From positions 1,178,001 through 1,242,000 of the forward strand of contig JAQQWL010000013.1 in assembly GCA_038363925.1 (NCBI GenBank): a DNA stretch of 64,000 nt. Reading direction: 5' to 3'. The stretch comes from Apiospora phragmitis. Its lineage: Eukaryota > Ascomycota > Sordariomycetes > Amphisphaeriales > Apiosporaceae. Shown one piece after another: positions 36,301 to 47,905 of the stretch. A program made the position numbers and the translations under genes. The stretch's first letter is position 1; each line of letters opens with the position of its first letter. The notes below the pieces were generated by a model. It ran no database searches. It had not been told where the DNA came from and was given only the letters and a program-made list of their open reading frames with translations.

Positions 36301-38023
36301 CAAGGCGGGCCGGAAGCTGCTTGAGCATCCGCCGCTGCAAGTTTCAAGAGTTGCTGCGATGGTAATCGGGGGCCAAACGAAGCAAGAATGTAAAATGAAT
36401 TCTCCAGAGAAAGGAAGGTTATAAAAAGAAGATTGTGTACACCTATACTGAGGGTATTTATTATATTGATCCCTATACAGCTCATGGGCCTTGCTTTGCG
36501 GAGTGTTTGGTTCGATATCAAGTAAGCAGTTGAACCTGAGTTTACTTTATGTACTTACTATGCCTATTATTCAACACCCCGCATATCTACATACTTTTCT
36601 TGATACCTGTACAATTGCAAGTGTCTGTCTGAAGGCAAGCAGCGCGGCAACCCCACGCTCTCTATTCCTCCTTGCTGCCACCCACCCCCAGAAAAGATGT
36701 AACCTCCTACATGATGTACTGGTATGGATCCCGGGTTGTGTAATGGCCCAGTCAGTAGAGGGGCACGTGGTCACACCGACTAACGATTTTGGCGATAGCC
36801 TATCTATAATATGTGGAGTTTGCAGGTCGTCCTAGGTCATGCGACAAATAGATTCTGCATCCGTGGAAACATCGAAAAGAATGCCGATAGGATAGGCAAG
36901 GGACAAGAACCGTCAGCCGCACTTATCTGCGACTTACATGCTATGCTGTTGGGTGAGCGCCCACCCCTTGGGAGCTGTCATTATCGCAGTTAGGTACCTA
37001 CCTACATACTTACTCAACACTACGGCGGGAAATAGTTTCATATTCGTAATATGTAACCAACTGTCACAACCTTGACTTTTAAACCTTAGTATTCAATACA
37101 CGAAAGGGCAAGAGCACTTTCCTTCACACACATAAATTCAGGTGCCATCAGGACATGTGGCGAGAGCTCTCTCATCCCTCCTCCATGTGTTACAGGGCTG
37201 TAGCTTGCGACATACACACAACAACAAACCATCGCAACACATTCAGTCACATTGATCCCCCATCAGCAAGTGAGCGGGTCGCTGGAAGTAGAAGCCGTTC
37301 GCCTATCAGTGCGGCAGCCTATCATCAGCGCTCTTCGATCAGTGGGGCTCAGCGCTAGTCCAAGGCACCTCAGCACGCAGACGCAGACTGGCAGACTGGG
37401 TTGGGTACGTACTTCAATCACATCCATTATTTGATTGATCTGAACATGGTGCAGATGATCATCTGAAGTGGGAAGCTAGGTTGTTGAAGGCATCAAGCTT
37501 GAAATCCAAATATCCCCATCCCCATACCTGAACACCGGCCCTTGTGACAAACCTGCATTCTCCCGTCTGGCCGTCGCCAACACTGCCGCGCTCTCTGCCC
37601 CCCCGCTGTGCGAGGCCCAACATTTCTATTCTTTGCACTTCACTCATTCACTTTCGCCATTCTTCTCCATCGCCGGCTTTACCTCTGCACCGAACAAGCC
37701 TTTGATCCGACCTGGTTGTGACTGCCCCGCGGTCCTCGAACTTCCATCTCTAATCTTGACTTCGCCTCTCATTCTTCAAGCACAAAGAGGAACGCCCTTC
37801 CTTGCTTGCACCCGCTTCGACGCACCAAGCTCCCAGTATACAATCCAAACAATTACATACTTACACCTGCGTTTGCGATCCGGATCGTACACCTACTGAC
37901 CCGGATTTTCACGCACGCGCGATGAGGACCTCGGACTAGGACCACATATCCTATCGGCGAGTCTGCAGATACCATCTGCGTCACTGATTGCCAAACCCAT
38001 CTGAACGCTTCGGATCTGATAAC
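33330..38023. promoter_or_regulatory. 4.7-kb interval between the divergent LSB6 and SNF2/RING genes
   Basis: Both promoters must lie here. Only one candidate gene is seen inside (35460-35942). About 33900-34500 is A/T-richer with no coding signal, and about 37600-37800 is pyrimidine-rich, as is common in leaders of highly expressed fungal genes. Confidence 0.4.
35460..35942 (+). CDS. Possible small Arg/Ser-rich protein
   Basis: A 160-residue frame begins MTTETMTTDIMADIMLSAFS and continues with SPEPDNQRGRKRRRSPPPYI. A long stretch of RS/SR dipeptides follows (SRCRSTSRLDTSRAASRLRS; HRSQSPSRSRSRNNEEASRR). RS-rich tails occur in splicing-related proteins, but I see no RRM or other domain. The frame is open further upstream to a non-ATG start at 35379. 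The last 25 residues look less natural and an intron may be missed. It could also be chance low complexity. Confidence 0.35.
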   Translation: MTTETMTTDIMADIMLSAFSSPEPDNQRGRKRRRSPPPYIKITATHSPSGESATFRGRSRCRSTSRLDTSRAASRLRSGSLSPTRKRLLKVLQLNRHRSQSPSRSRSRNNEEASRRRRQRTQSRSREHLQRTKGSDQPSLLCQEIIILSEGLSVAEKQHG

Positions 38024-41000
38024 ATGGCACCTCACGGTTACATCACTGGTAACAGTCAGTCCGACTCTCCCCCTCATGCGCACATCATGCCTCTGCCTTA
38101 TCGGAAAAAGAGCTCGGAGCGAGGATCTCCTCGTGCTCCCAGAGCTTCAGAAAGACCATGCTCTACAGAAGCCTACTTCATATGATGATACTTACATTTC
38201 ACTTCACAAAGACACTTCTACCCAAAATGGTCTGTCGAACCCGTCGGGACTGCCAAACAACCATGGCGCATCCACCATGGACATGAACCCTGCCATACTT
38301 CTGAACCCGCGGGCGGCATTCACGACGGCCTCACGCACGAATAACGTCAGCGGCCGATCCACACCTGCAAACTACCCCAGCCGATCCAGCGCTCCGACTT
38401 CACTTGATTTACAGTTCTCAAGCCCGAACGAGGGTTATGCTTCAAATGCAAGCACGCCACCTTCCTTCTCCTACAATGGGGGCTTTGATATTAGCCATAC
38501 CCCTTCGCCTGTGAATGGATTTGGTAGCATGATTGAGCGAATGAACCACGTCCAAGACCGAAGCACAGCACCACATCCAAAGCGCCGGAAGGTGGAGACC
38601 ATAGATATCGACGACAGTGCCGACGAGAAGGCTCCCAGTATGTTTGGCAATGGAGGAAGTGGTGGGATGATGGGGCAATATGTCAAGGAAAAGAAAGAGG
38701 AGGCCGCAAATAGCCCATCTCTATCGCGCGCCGATACAGTTGATTTGACTGAGGGTGGTGAGTTAATAGATCTCCTCGATGCTCATAATGATTGAAGCTA
38801 ACTTTCTTGCAGGTGATGACGAAGCTAACGAGGCGAAGGCAATCGAGGACGCACAAAGACAGGAGATTTGCTACGGCATGATACAAGGCGCCAAGATTAA
38901 CTGTCACAGCGTCCCCAGCCCCAAGCCTGAGCACAAGTCTCTCCAGCACGGCTGGTGGCCCACTGTCAAGATCGTTCTGAACCGCAAACTGGGCGATGTT
39001 ACTCACGTCATCAATGCCAAGGACTACACCCGCAATATCGTAGGGATATTAGACCCTCAGACAGCGTTGGGCCTCTCGCCCTTGTTAGATTCCTCTCGGC
39101 TACAGCTCAGGACTGACAGCCGGATCCCCACGCGGAAAATGGATGGTGAGCGAGTTGGCGACCCAATCTCCAAGGCCTATAACCTTGACCTGGTGCTGTA
39201 TGGCCCTCGACGATCCGCCAAAGCCGTTGGCAAACATCTGTCCCAGAAACAGCTATGGCTGCGCAACCCAACACGCTTGGATAGTGGGATAAAATATGAA
39301 AACCCGCAAAGTCTTCAAGGCATCCGACCTCAGCCTATCATTCGAGACCGAGAAGGTGCTCCGGCGGCGCCTGTACCTCAGATGGCGCGAACCGTTGAGG
39401 AGATTCGTAACGAGGTGATGGGGGTTTTTGATTCGCTTACACGAAGCGAAGACCTCCCACAGATGGAGCCAGACTCCAGAATCGTGACTGAACTTCTGAA
39501 ACATCAGAAGCAAGGTCTTCATTTCATGATGACGAAAGAACAGCCGCGCAAGCTCTCGAGCATCGGAAAAACACCAAATTCAATTTGGCAGCTTAAAACG
39601 AGTGTTGGTGGTCAGCAAAGCTATTATAACGTCATCACCGGTCAAGTACATCAGCAACCACCGCCCGAGACGCTTGGTGGTATCCTTGCAGATATGATGG
39701 GCCTGGGAAAGACGCTTAGTATTCTCATTGGTGACGAGCACTCACGATGCAGCTGAAGAATGGTCCAAATCAGAGCCGGTGCAGCCTCGACCGCCTACTC
39801 AAAAGAAGGGTCAGGGTCAGTCGCGGTTCAACGTACCCACGCCTGAGCCTCTTGGGTTGACCCGCATCTCCCGCAATTCTCGAGCTACGCTGCTCGTGTG
39901 TCCTCTGACCACCATCACAAACTGGGAGGAACAGATCAAGGCACATATCAAGCCCGGGACATTCTCATATTACATTTACCATGGATCAAGTCGTATACGA
40001 GATCCTAAGAAGCTCGCCCAGTATGACCTAGTCATCACGACGTACGGATCTGTCTCTACCGAGGTCAACTCTCGTCACAAAGGGCGAGCTGGGCCCCACC
40101 CACTTGAGGAGATTGGATGGTTCCGAGTAGTCCTGGACGAAGCGCACATGATACGCGAACAGTCGACTCTACAGTTCAAGGCGATCTGTCGTCTACAGGC
40201 AAACCGCCGCTGGGCAGTCACGGGAACGCCTGTACAAAACAAGCTTGATGACTTGGCAGCACTACTCGCATTCATACGACTCAAGCCTTTCGATGACAAG
40301 AGTAAGTTTACTCAGTACATTGTAGCGCCTTTCAAGGTCTGTGATCCTGAAGTCGTACCCAAGCTCCGGATTCTCGTGGACAGCATCACCCTCAGGCGCC
40401 TCAAAGATAAGATTGACCTGCCTCCTCGCAAGGATCAACTTGTGAAGCTTCAATTCTCACCATCTGAGGAGAAGCTGTACAAATCCTTTGAGCGAAATGC
40501 GCAGGACAAGGTTGCCGTTCTTGCCTCTGGCAGAGACAAGATGGTTGGTGGCAAATCCTATATACACATCCTGCAGTCCATCCTGAGACTTCGTCTCATC
40601 TCAGCGCATGGGCGCGATCTCCTCTCCGAAGAAGACCTTGCACTCGTCCAGGGGATGACGGAGGATTCGGCTATTGACCTTGACAGTGATGATGACGACA
40701 AGCCTGCTATTGGTGAAACTCGAGCTTACGAGGTCCTTGAGCTGATGCAAGAGACCAATGTTGACAAGTGTTTCGTGTGTGACAAGAAGCTAGGCGCACG
40801 AGAGGGCAGCACCGATGTAGAGTCGGATAAGGAGGACAACATTCTCGGCTACCTTACGGCTTGCTTTCATTTGATATGTCCATCCTGCAAACCGACGTGG
40901 GATGCTGAGACGGGCAATCATGGAACCGGTCGGTGCCCCCTGTGCTCCTCTCATATTCGACTATCCCTCGCCGAGCTTCGGAAGGACAAAGCAGAGGTGG

Positions 41001-41612
41001 AGCATGATACTCATCATAAGACGGGTAAGAAGTCGAGCTCCCTCGAGAGTTATTCTGGCCCACATACCAAGACACGTGCCCTTGTGGAGGATCTGCTCAG
41101 GACCAAGGCCCAAAGTGAGGCCAACCCGGATGAGGCCCCCTTCAAGTCGGTGGTGTTCTCGGCCTGGACTTCTCATCTTGATCTGATTCAGTTGGCGCTG
41201 GACAAAAATGGCATCACCTATACCCGTCTTGACGGCAAAATGTCGCGAACTGCGCGTACCGCTGCCATGGACTCGTTCCGAGACGACAATTCTGTGCATG
41301 TCATACTGGTCTCCATCATGGCAGGGAGGATTGGGTCTCAACTTGACTGCAGGCAATAGTGTATATGTCATGGAACCCCAGTACAACCCAGCTGCCGAGG
41401 CACAAGCAGTCGACCGAGTACACCGACTTGGGCAGAAGCGACCGGTCCGCACGGTCCGCTACATCATGGCCAATAGCATCGAAGAAAAGATGCTCGAGCT
41501 TCAGGAGAAGAAGATGAAGTTGGCCAGCCTCAGTATGGACCGCGGCAAAGCCATTGACAAGGCCGAGGCTGCCAAACAAAAGCTCATGGACTTGCGAAGC
41601 TTGTTCAAGTGA
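38024..41612 (+). CDS. SNF2-family ATPase with RING finger (RAD5/HLTF-like), three apparent frameshifts
   Basis: Reading 38024-38757 and 38813-41612 with three small frame corrections gives about 1,177 aa. The N-terminus is Ser/Pro-rich and disordered. A conserved domain follows with CYGMIQGAKINCHSV. The helicase core has ADMMGLGKTLSIL (Walker A, about residue 545), TTITNWEEQIKAHI, VVLDEAHMIREQ (DEAH box) and RRWAVTGTPVQNKLDDLAAL. A RING finger (CFVCDKKLG … ACFHLICPSC … CPLC, about 895-960) is inserted between the two lobes. Lobe 2 ends with ITYTRLDGKMSRTARTAAMD, NPAAEAQAVDRVHRLGQKRP and EEKMLELQEKKMKLA. An inserted RING is typical of RAD5, RAD16 and HLTF proteins (DNA-damage tolerance or repair, ubiquitin ligation). 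I cannot recognise a clear HIRAN domain, so the subfamily stays open. Frame breaks: 38105-38109 (extra A), about 39724-39728 (two bases missing or one extra), 41324-41326 (extra G). Confidence 0.9.
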
Positions 41613-42916
41613 TTCGGTCGTCGGGTTCATTCCACACTCTCGCTTTCACGGTTTATGATACATGTCTTTCACGGTTTCTGCGTTCTCTTGGGCAGAGCAT
41701 ATCAGGCGTTCAGTGGAGCACTCTATCCGAGCTTCCCTTGACTCTTATCTAGAGTTCGGCCCCTCCAGTGGGCCATTGCAGCATACACGGCGTTCTCGAG
41801 ATGAAGTCGGCATAAATGGGGGGTCTAGAAGGGCAAATGGAGTCTATCCGGAATGCACAAGTCGGTTATGGTTTAATGGCCATCGGGGACTAAAAAAGAA
41901 AATGGTTCTTGCTTGTGACATTCGGGCAGAGATTATCTTGCCTGGGGGCGGATATTATAGGGGATGAAGACTTGGCTGGGAAGAAGCCATTACACATCCA
42001 AGGCGTTTGAGGGGCCATCCAGCATTTCCCCAGCACATCTACTCTTTCGGGTTTCATTTTTCGCTCCCCTCCTATTTGATACCAGCCGCAGCCAGCTGTG
42101 GCAAAGCATGCGTTGAAGCTTTTCTCATCTTTCTTCGTTGCAAGATAGATATGTACTTAGATTCTGAAATGAAATCAGTCAAGACTGACAAACGTCTGGC
42201 TCATACGAAGTGCAGAAGCATGTGAATGAATGACCTGACGTGATGAGCAGAAACCACCTAACCTACTGAATAAGACGGAACTGACGACTGACCGATCCCC
42301 GCAAGTCTTGGTGTTATCTTTTCTGTATACCTACATACATGTACATACATGAAGATAGCTATGCTTGAGATCACGACCACGAAATGTTGAGTGACGAGTC
42401 TTATCGAACTTGGAAGCTCGTGAGGCTTTCTGTTGGACTTTCCGTTGGGCTGGCATGTGAAAGGCCGAATCGGGCGTGATAGCAGTTCTACTACGTAGTT
42501 GACCCATGTTGTTGGGAAAACGTTCGATAGCGGCGGGTATGATGTATCAAAACCAGGCACCGTTGCCTGCCAAGCCGCTTGCTTGGTTCGAAGGGGTTCG
42601 TCCCGAAGCGGAGCCTCTGAATCAGTTTCGATAGTCCGGGCACAATCACTGGTCGCGTAGGGAAGAGATGATGCATATGACAACTAGGCACGAATAATTA
42701 GAACTCCAAGGAAAAAGAATGAATCGCTTGTTAATATTTATCGTTGTGTCAATTTGACAAGAGTACTTCGTAAAAGCAGTTCGCTTATATTTGAAATCAG
42801 TCCAACCAAGTAATGATGCGCCAGCCGTGGGTTTTCCTACATACGCCATCTAAAACGCCTCTAATAATGCTATTGACTTTGTCCTGATCATCATGGACAC
42901 GAGTCCTGTGACTCAT
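41613..42916. other. Intergenic region between convergent SNF2/RING and OLE1 genes
   Basis: These 1.3 kb should contain both 3' untranslated regions. A short TACATACATG repeat lies at about 42328-42352. No gene is seen. Confidence 0.45.
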
Positions 42917-44393
42917 CTATGCTGCATCAGCAGCGGCAACCGGTTGGGCAATCCGCGTGACTTGGTCACCGGCCCGCCAGATTCTCTGGCCCGTTGAGTC
43001 ATTGACAACCGCAACGTCCTTGTTCTCCGACTGAGCTCGCTTCCAGATCTCCACCTCGCATCCTCCTCGTAGGACACCAACTCTCATGGTGGAGAGCAGG
43101 TTGTGAGCAGCATTGGAGTGTAGGTAAACACCGCCGTTGAACATGGCCGTAGCGTCCTTGCCAATGGCAGACGAGATAAGGGCCTTGCCACCAGGGTGAT
43201 CCTTGATGAAATCCGTGACATCGTGAATAACACCAGCAATAGCAACGAGTCCCTTGCCGTTCTTGGACTGGGCAACAAAGTCGTCCCAGTGAACAACAGG
43301 AAGCTGCTCAAGGGGAATGCCCCAGTCAAGTCCGGCGCGCTTCTGGTCGAGCTTCTTCTGGAGTTGCTGGACGCGACCCTTCTCGATTTCATTGGAGCGG
43401 AACTGCTTCAGGTCGTGGGCGAGGCCAAGCTGCTTCCAGGTCCAGATCATCCACTTGGTAGGGTCGTATTGCCACCACTGGATGGCGTTGCGGTAGTCCG
43501 ATGGGAACTCGTGGTGGAAGTTGTGGTAGCCCTCGCCCAGGGTGACAAGAGCAGTGATGACGTGATCACGGGGCGAGTTGCGGTCGTCGAAGGGCTGGTC
43601 ACCGAGCCAATGGGCGAGAGAGTTGACACAGAAAGTGGCCTGCTGGACGAAGAAGATGCGAAGGATACCGGCGTAGATGAAGCCGCCGAGGTAATCACCC
43701 CAGCCAAGGCCACAGACAAGAGTAGGGAAGATCAGACCCATGGCCAGAACCGACTTGATGTAGTGAGTGTGCTGCCAAACAACGACGGGATCGTCGTTGA
43801 GATCGGTGATGTCGGTACGGCCAATACGCTTGGGGTTCTGCTTCATGACCATCCAGCCTATGTGGGAGTAGAGGAGGCCTTTGCGGACAGAGTAGGGGTC
43901 CTTCTCCGTGTCGGTGTATCGATGGTGAGAGCGGTGGCCTCGCGACCACCATCTGATGGAACCCTCGACGGCGCCGGCGCCCATGGCAGCCAGGTAGATC
44001 TTGAGCGGGAGGGTTGCCTTGTAGGAAGTGTGAGACCAAAGTCGGTGGTAGCCTGTGGACTCATGTTAGATGGTGGGATTCTTTCTTGGTGCAAATAAAA
44101 AGTCGTTCGGAATACGTACCAGCAGTGATGCCGAGACCAGTGTTGAAGTAGTAGAAGACGGCAAACAGAGCCGTGGCCGTGTACAGAGGGGTGAAGTAGG
44201 CTCCGACGAGGCCCATGGCTGGAACGCCGAGAATGAAGTAGGTGTTCAGCCAGTTGACATGTTTGTACCAGTTGCCCCAGGTAATGGGGGTTTCGGTGAT
44301 GTGAGGCTTCTTCAAGTCATAGCCGGCACCTCGCAGAGGCTTGTAGTCGGTGGTCCCGTCAGGGTAGACCTGAGCAACATTTGACTCTGCCAT
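42917..44393 (-). CDS. OLE1: Acyl-CoA delta-9 desaturase with C-terminal cytochrome b5 domain
   Basis: Ole1 inserts the first double bond into palmitoyl- and stearoyl-CoA in the endoplasmic reticulum, using electrons from its own cytochrome b5 domain. Exons 44120-44393 and 42917-44052 give 469 aa, with the junction [11 protein letters not shown]. The three histidine boxes are HRLWSH (about 93-98), HRSHH and HNFHH, separated by paired membrane segments; an [14 protein letters not shown] segment carries the fourth iron-binding region. The b5 domain (about 345-440) shows the heme ligands in [20 protein letters not shown] and [12 protein letters not shown] start at [16 protein letters not shown]; upstream codons in frame lack an ATG. 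The fusion is usual for fungi. Frame is intact throughout. Confidence 0.96.
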
Positions 44394-47300
44394 GTTGACG
44401 GCAGTAGAGAATGTGATGGATGAGTAAAACAAAGCTGCAAGAGAGAGAGGAAGCAGAAGTGTACTGTGGGATTGGGGGATTATATTTAACGTGGTCGCCT
44501 CGGACTCGGGTCGGGTCAGCTCAGCAACTCAAGCTTTGGGGGAATTGGTGGGAAAGATACGCAGCAGCCAAGGCGAGATGGCGGGGAGTGGATGGGGCAG
44601 AATAGTGGCTCTGGCTGCAGCGTACTGGGTTCTGGATCTGGGTCTTAGTTCTGGGTCACTCTGGGTCAGCAGCCCCTGGCAAGCCCTGGAAAGCGCTGGT
44701 CATACGTTCTCCCCCAAGAAAATCGAGGAAATGACGACTGGCGGCAGCATTTGAGTGAGTCTCTGAGACTCAATCCCTGCCGCCAAAGTGCTTTCTGTCC
44801 GGGGCAAGATACATGCCCAATGCAACGCCATGGATTGATAACATACCCCGGCATTGTATCAATGTATCTACCTATCTGCACGGTATCACATCGATAATCG
44901 GTAGGCGAATATTACCTACAGCTACCAGGCATAAGGCATTCACGCCATGTCGCAACTGGAGGAGAAAGCATGACGTGTCGGTTAGGGAAGGTACTCACAA
45001 TTCCATCAATGTAGAAAGAAGTCCCTTCTGATGAGTGCCTCCCGTCTATGAAGTCTCAACATGAAAGTCAAAAGCATCCGAGCAGTAGGTAAGGTAGGTA
45101 CGGTACATCCAAGCTGCCGAGGCGGTTTGGGGAACCAGCTTGCCAGCTAGCCAGACAGCCAGACCAAACGACAGACTCAGACAGTACGAACACTGAAGGA
45201 GGCAAATACTGTAAACGTGGGGAAAGCGTCGTTCTGCATTGCTCTTTTGCTGACACCTTCATTCCTGCCGGTTTCAAAATCCATGTAGGTTGCTTTTTTT
45301 TTCGTGGCGGCCGTTTTTGCCTCCTCTGGTTGTTGGGGGGCGAGAGGATTTTTGTTGGGAAGAGGAAGTTGGCGTTGATTGGCTCAAAAAACCAGGGTCC
45401 TTCCCGTTTGGGGGTGGCTAGCATTTTTTGGTGTTTGTCCATTGGAGCTCCAGGCAAGGTACCCCCCGATCCATCTTTTGCTGCTTGTGCCACTGTACAT
45501 ATTGATATCCATCAATTGATAAAGCCCGATAAATACCGCCCGCATCCCGCATCGGCATGATGGAAATGTTGAATGACCTCCAATTTCACACTGCGCTTTG
45601 GAGTTCATAAGTTTGAGGGGACACCGTATACATAAGGTACATATTGCCCTGTTTGTAGTTGAAGGCGGAGGTCACCATTCAATGAAGGCAGCTCCGAGCG
45701 ATTGTTGTACTTCAAGTTCTTATTAGTCTTACAGGCAGGGACGCACATACCAGCTGAAACATTTCCTAAGGCTGACGGCAACGGGCGGGGACTTCCTTCT
45801 TGAACCCCCAAACCTTGCTTTCCTGCTTGCTCACTCGAGCATCGTTCGACAAACTCGCGAGCAATATCGCGATCGCGGGTTCCCAGATGTATCTGATCTA
45901 GATCCTTCACTAACATATGTAGCTTATCGTACTGTATATCTGCTCTTCCACTAGCAATTCTAACCGTTGACGTTGAGGCCAATACACTTTGTTCTAATGC
46001 GGCTCTACAGCACAATCTCGACATGTATCGGCTTGCGAGAGCCCAGTTTGGAGCTCAACAGAACGCGACCTAGCTCCGTTACAGTCCGACAAAAAGCGAG
46101 CATCCGAGAAGCCGATCTATGTACCCTCCTGGGAGGAGCGCTGCTGGCGATTGACGAATGGGCGGACGGCCAGAGATAGACCCCTGCAGCCCCTCCAAAC
46201 TTGGCTGCTCTTTTTCTGGAAGCCCCATCTCCTCCCCAAAAACCTTCTAGCCTTTGGATCGACAGCGCTTAGCTTGCTGACCAGGGGGCGAGGACGGAAC
46301 CGCCACCAGTCCCGCTGTCAACCGAACCCATCCAGCCATCATCATCCCATCAACCTTGGGGACGAATAGTCACAACGTAAAGCAACTCTAATGGGCAGCC
46401 AAAACCCCTGAAATGCATTCATGCTTTGTGAGAGGCTTTTGTCATCTCGTTCTGAATGTGTCTAGACAAAGCAGGCTGTCCTCTGCCCCTGACTTAAGCA
46501 TGGATGGGCTTTTGCTCAAGCATTGTTTACGTTGGTCCATCTGCCATGCTCATTTACCCCTGGTATCTTGACATGACTTAAAGCCCCTAATAGATTGTAT
46601 TACGACCTGTTCAGGAATCCGTGGCTTGAGAATCACGTCAGGAGTTTTGGTATCTGACATACGCCTGCAATACCCACTGTCCATGCCGCGTCCTCCGCCA
46701 CAACAGCCGCGGAAACATCCCAGAGTCATTCTTGACTGAATGAGGCGTAGACCAGAGTAGCATGAGGGGAGAATATATATTTATCGTGTTATATCACCTG
46801 CTTGGCCTCTTGAGTACTCCAGCGCCGAGACTAGTACTTGCTCTGTCGTAATGCTATTAGCCGACTTTTCTATTTGACAGTAGTTGGCTGACCTGTCTTT
46901 CGCCTTTACTCGATTGTGAAATTATTGAGAGCAGCCACGAGCCATACAAAACAAGCTGGTATACGTGGAGAGAGTCTGGCCACGGAAAGACTCGAGGATG
47001 CTGAGCAGAGTTCAACTGGACTGAATATATTATCATCACTAGTTTTACCTGGCAGGTGATTCATCGTATTAACAAATATTACCTAAAAAACCTTTTACTG
47101 GAACGAGCATGGTAAGTACAGCAGAGACGTCGATTATTAAGGCTGATGTCTTGTAAAGGGCTGACAGTACCTAAGGAATAGGGGCAATGCTGCCTTGGGC
47201 ATCTCGGACAGCCGAATTCCGCGGCAGTTGATCTTGCATCAGTACTTAGCGATTCCAGCCAGCATTTCCACGCCAAGTTTACATCTTATGCTGTAAAACT

Positions 47301-47905
47301 CGTTGACACACTCGCACACCAGGTACACCATGAACTTCACGGGAGCGACTCGCAATTTTGTGCTGGCAAATACAAGCGCTTGTAGATATCCCCAGCCATG
47401 TATTGCATACACTGAGCCAGCTCACCAAGCAGTTTCCTGGCGATGCAGGACAAATAGGATACCATGCAGATGATAAACGCATATGGGGGTAGATATCTTT
47501 CATTAAATTCGTAAATAGTACAGGGGTGTAGTATAGACACAGTAGACTACTGTCGTATCTCAAACCAGACATTCGTTCGATGCTAGAAAGCTAACAAGTT
47601 CGCTCGCTTCCGCCCGACGGTGCGCTGATAAAAGGTAAGGTAGTCAGTCATTCATGAAGAAAAAGCAAAAGTCAGCAGATAAGCTGATAGTTCATTCCGG
47701 TCGTAAAACTCCGTTGCAGGCCGCGCATGCCATGTGTCTCCTGTTTGCTCCAGTGTACGGTATCATTCAGATGTCGAGGAAATGATGCTGCTGAAGCAAG
47801 TGCTTTGGCGTTCAAGGACCGCCCGAGACAAATTCCGAGAGGGAATAAAAGTAAACGACAAGAGAAAATATAGCCTCCCTAGATGCTGTATGTTAATGCG
47901 CCCCT
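44394..47905. other. 3.5-kb interval between OLE1 and the kinase-like gene
   Basis: The left part is the OLE1 promoter by position. A minus-strand frame at 45605-46024 (139 codons, MSRLCCRAALEQSVLASTST …) has partly protein-like composition but no known domain. No other coding or RNA signal is seen. Confidence 0.4.
44481..44489 (-). promoter_or_regulatory. TATA-like element before OLE1
   Basis: The minus strand reads TTAAATATA about 90 bases upstream of the OLE1 start codon, a normal TATA distance in fungi. Position and composition are the only evidence. Confidence 0.35.

Noticed and set aside
43196..44098. Plus-strand open frame of 300 codons
   Set aside because: It is the antisense of OLE1, whose histidine boxes and b5 domain leave no doubt about the real strand.
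42917..44393. Desaturase-cytochrome b5 fusion as a novel architecture
   Set aside because: This is the standard fungal OLE1 layout.
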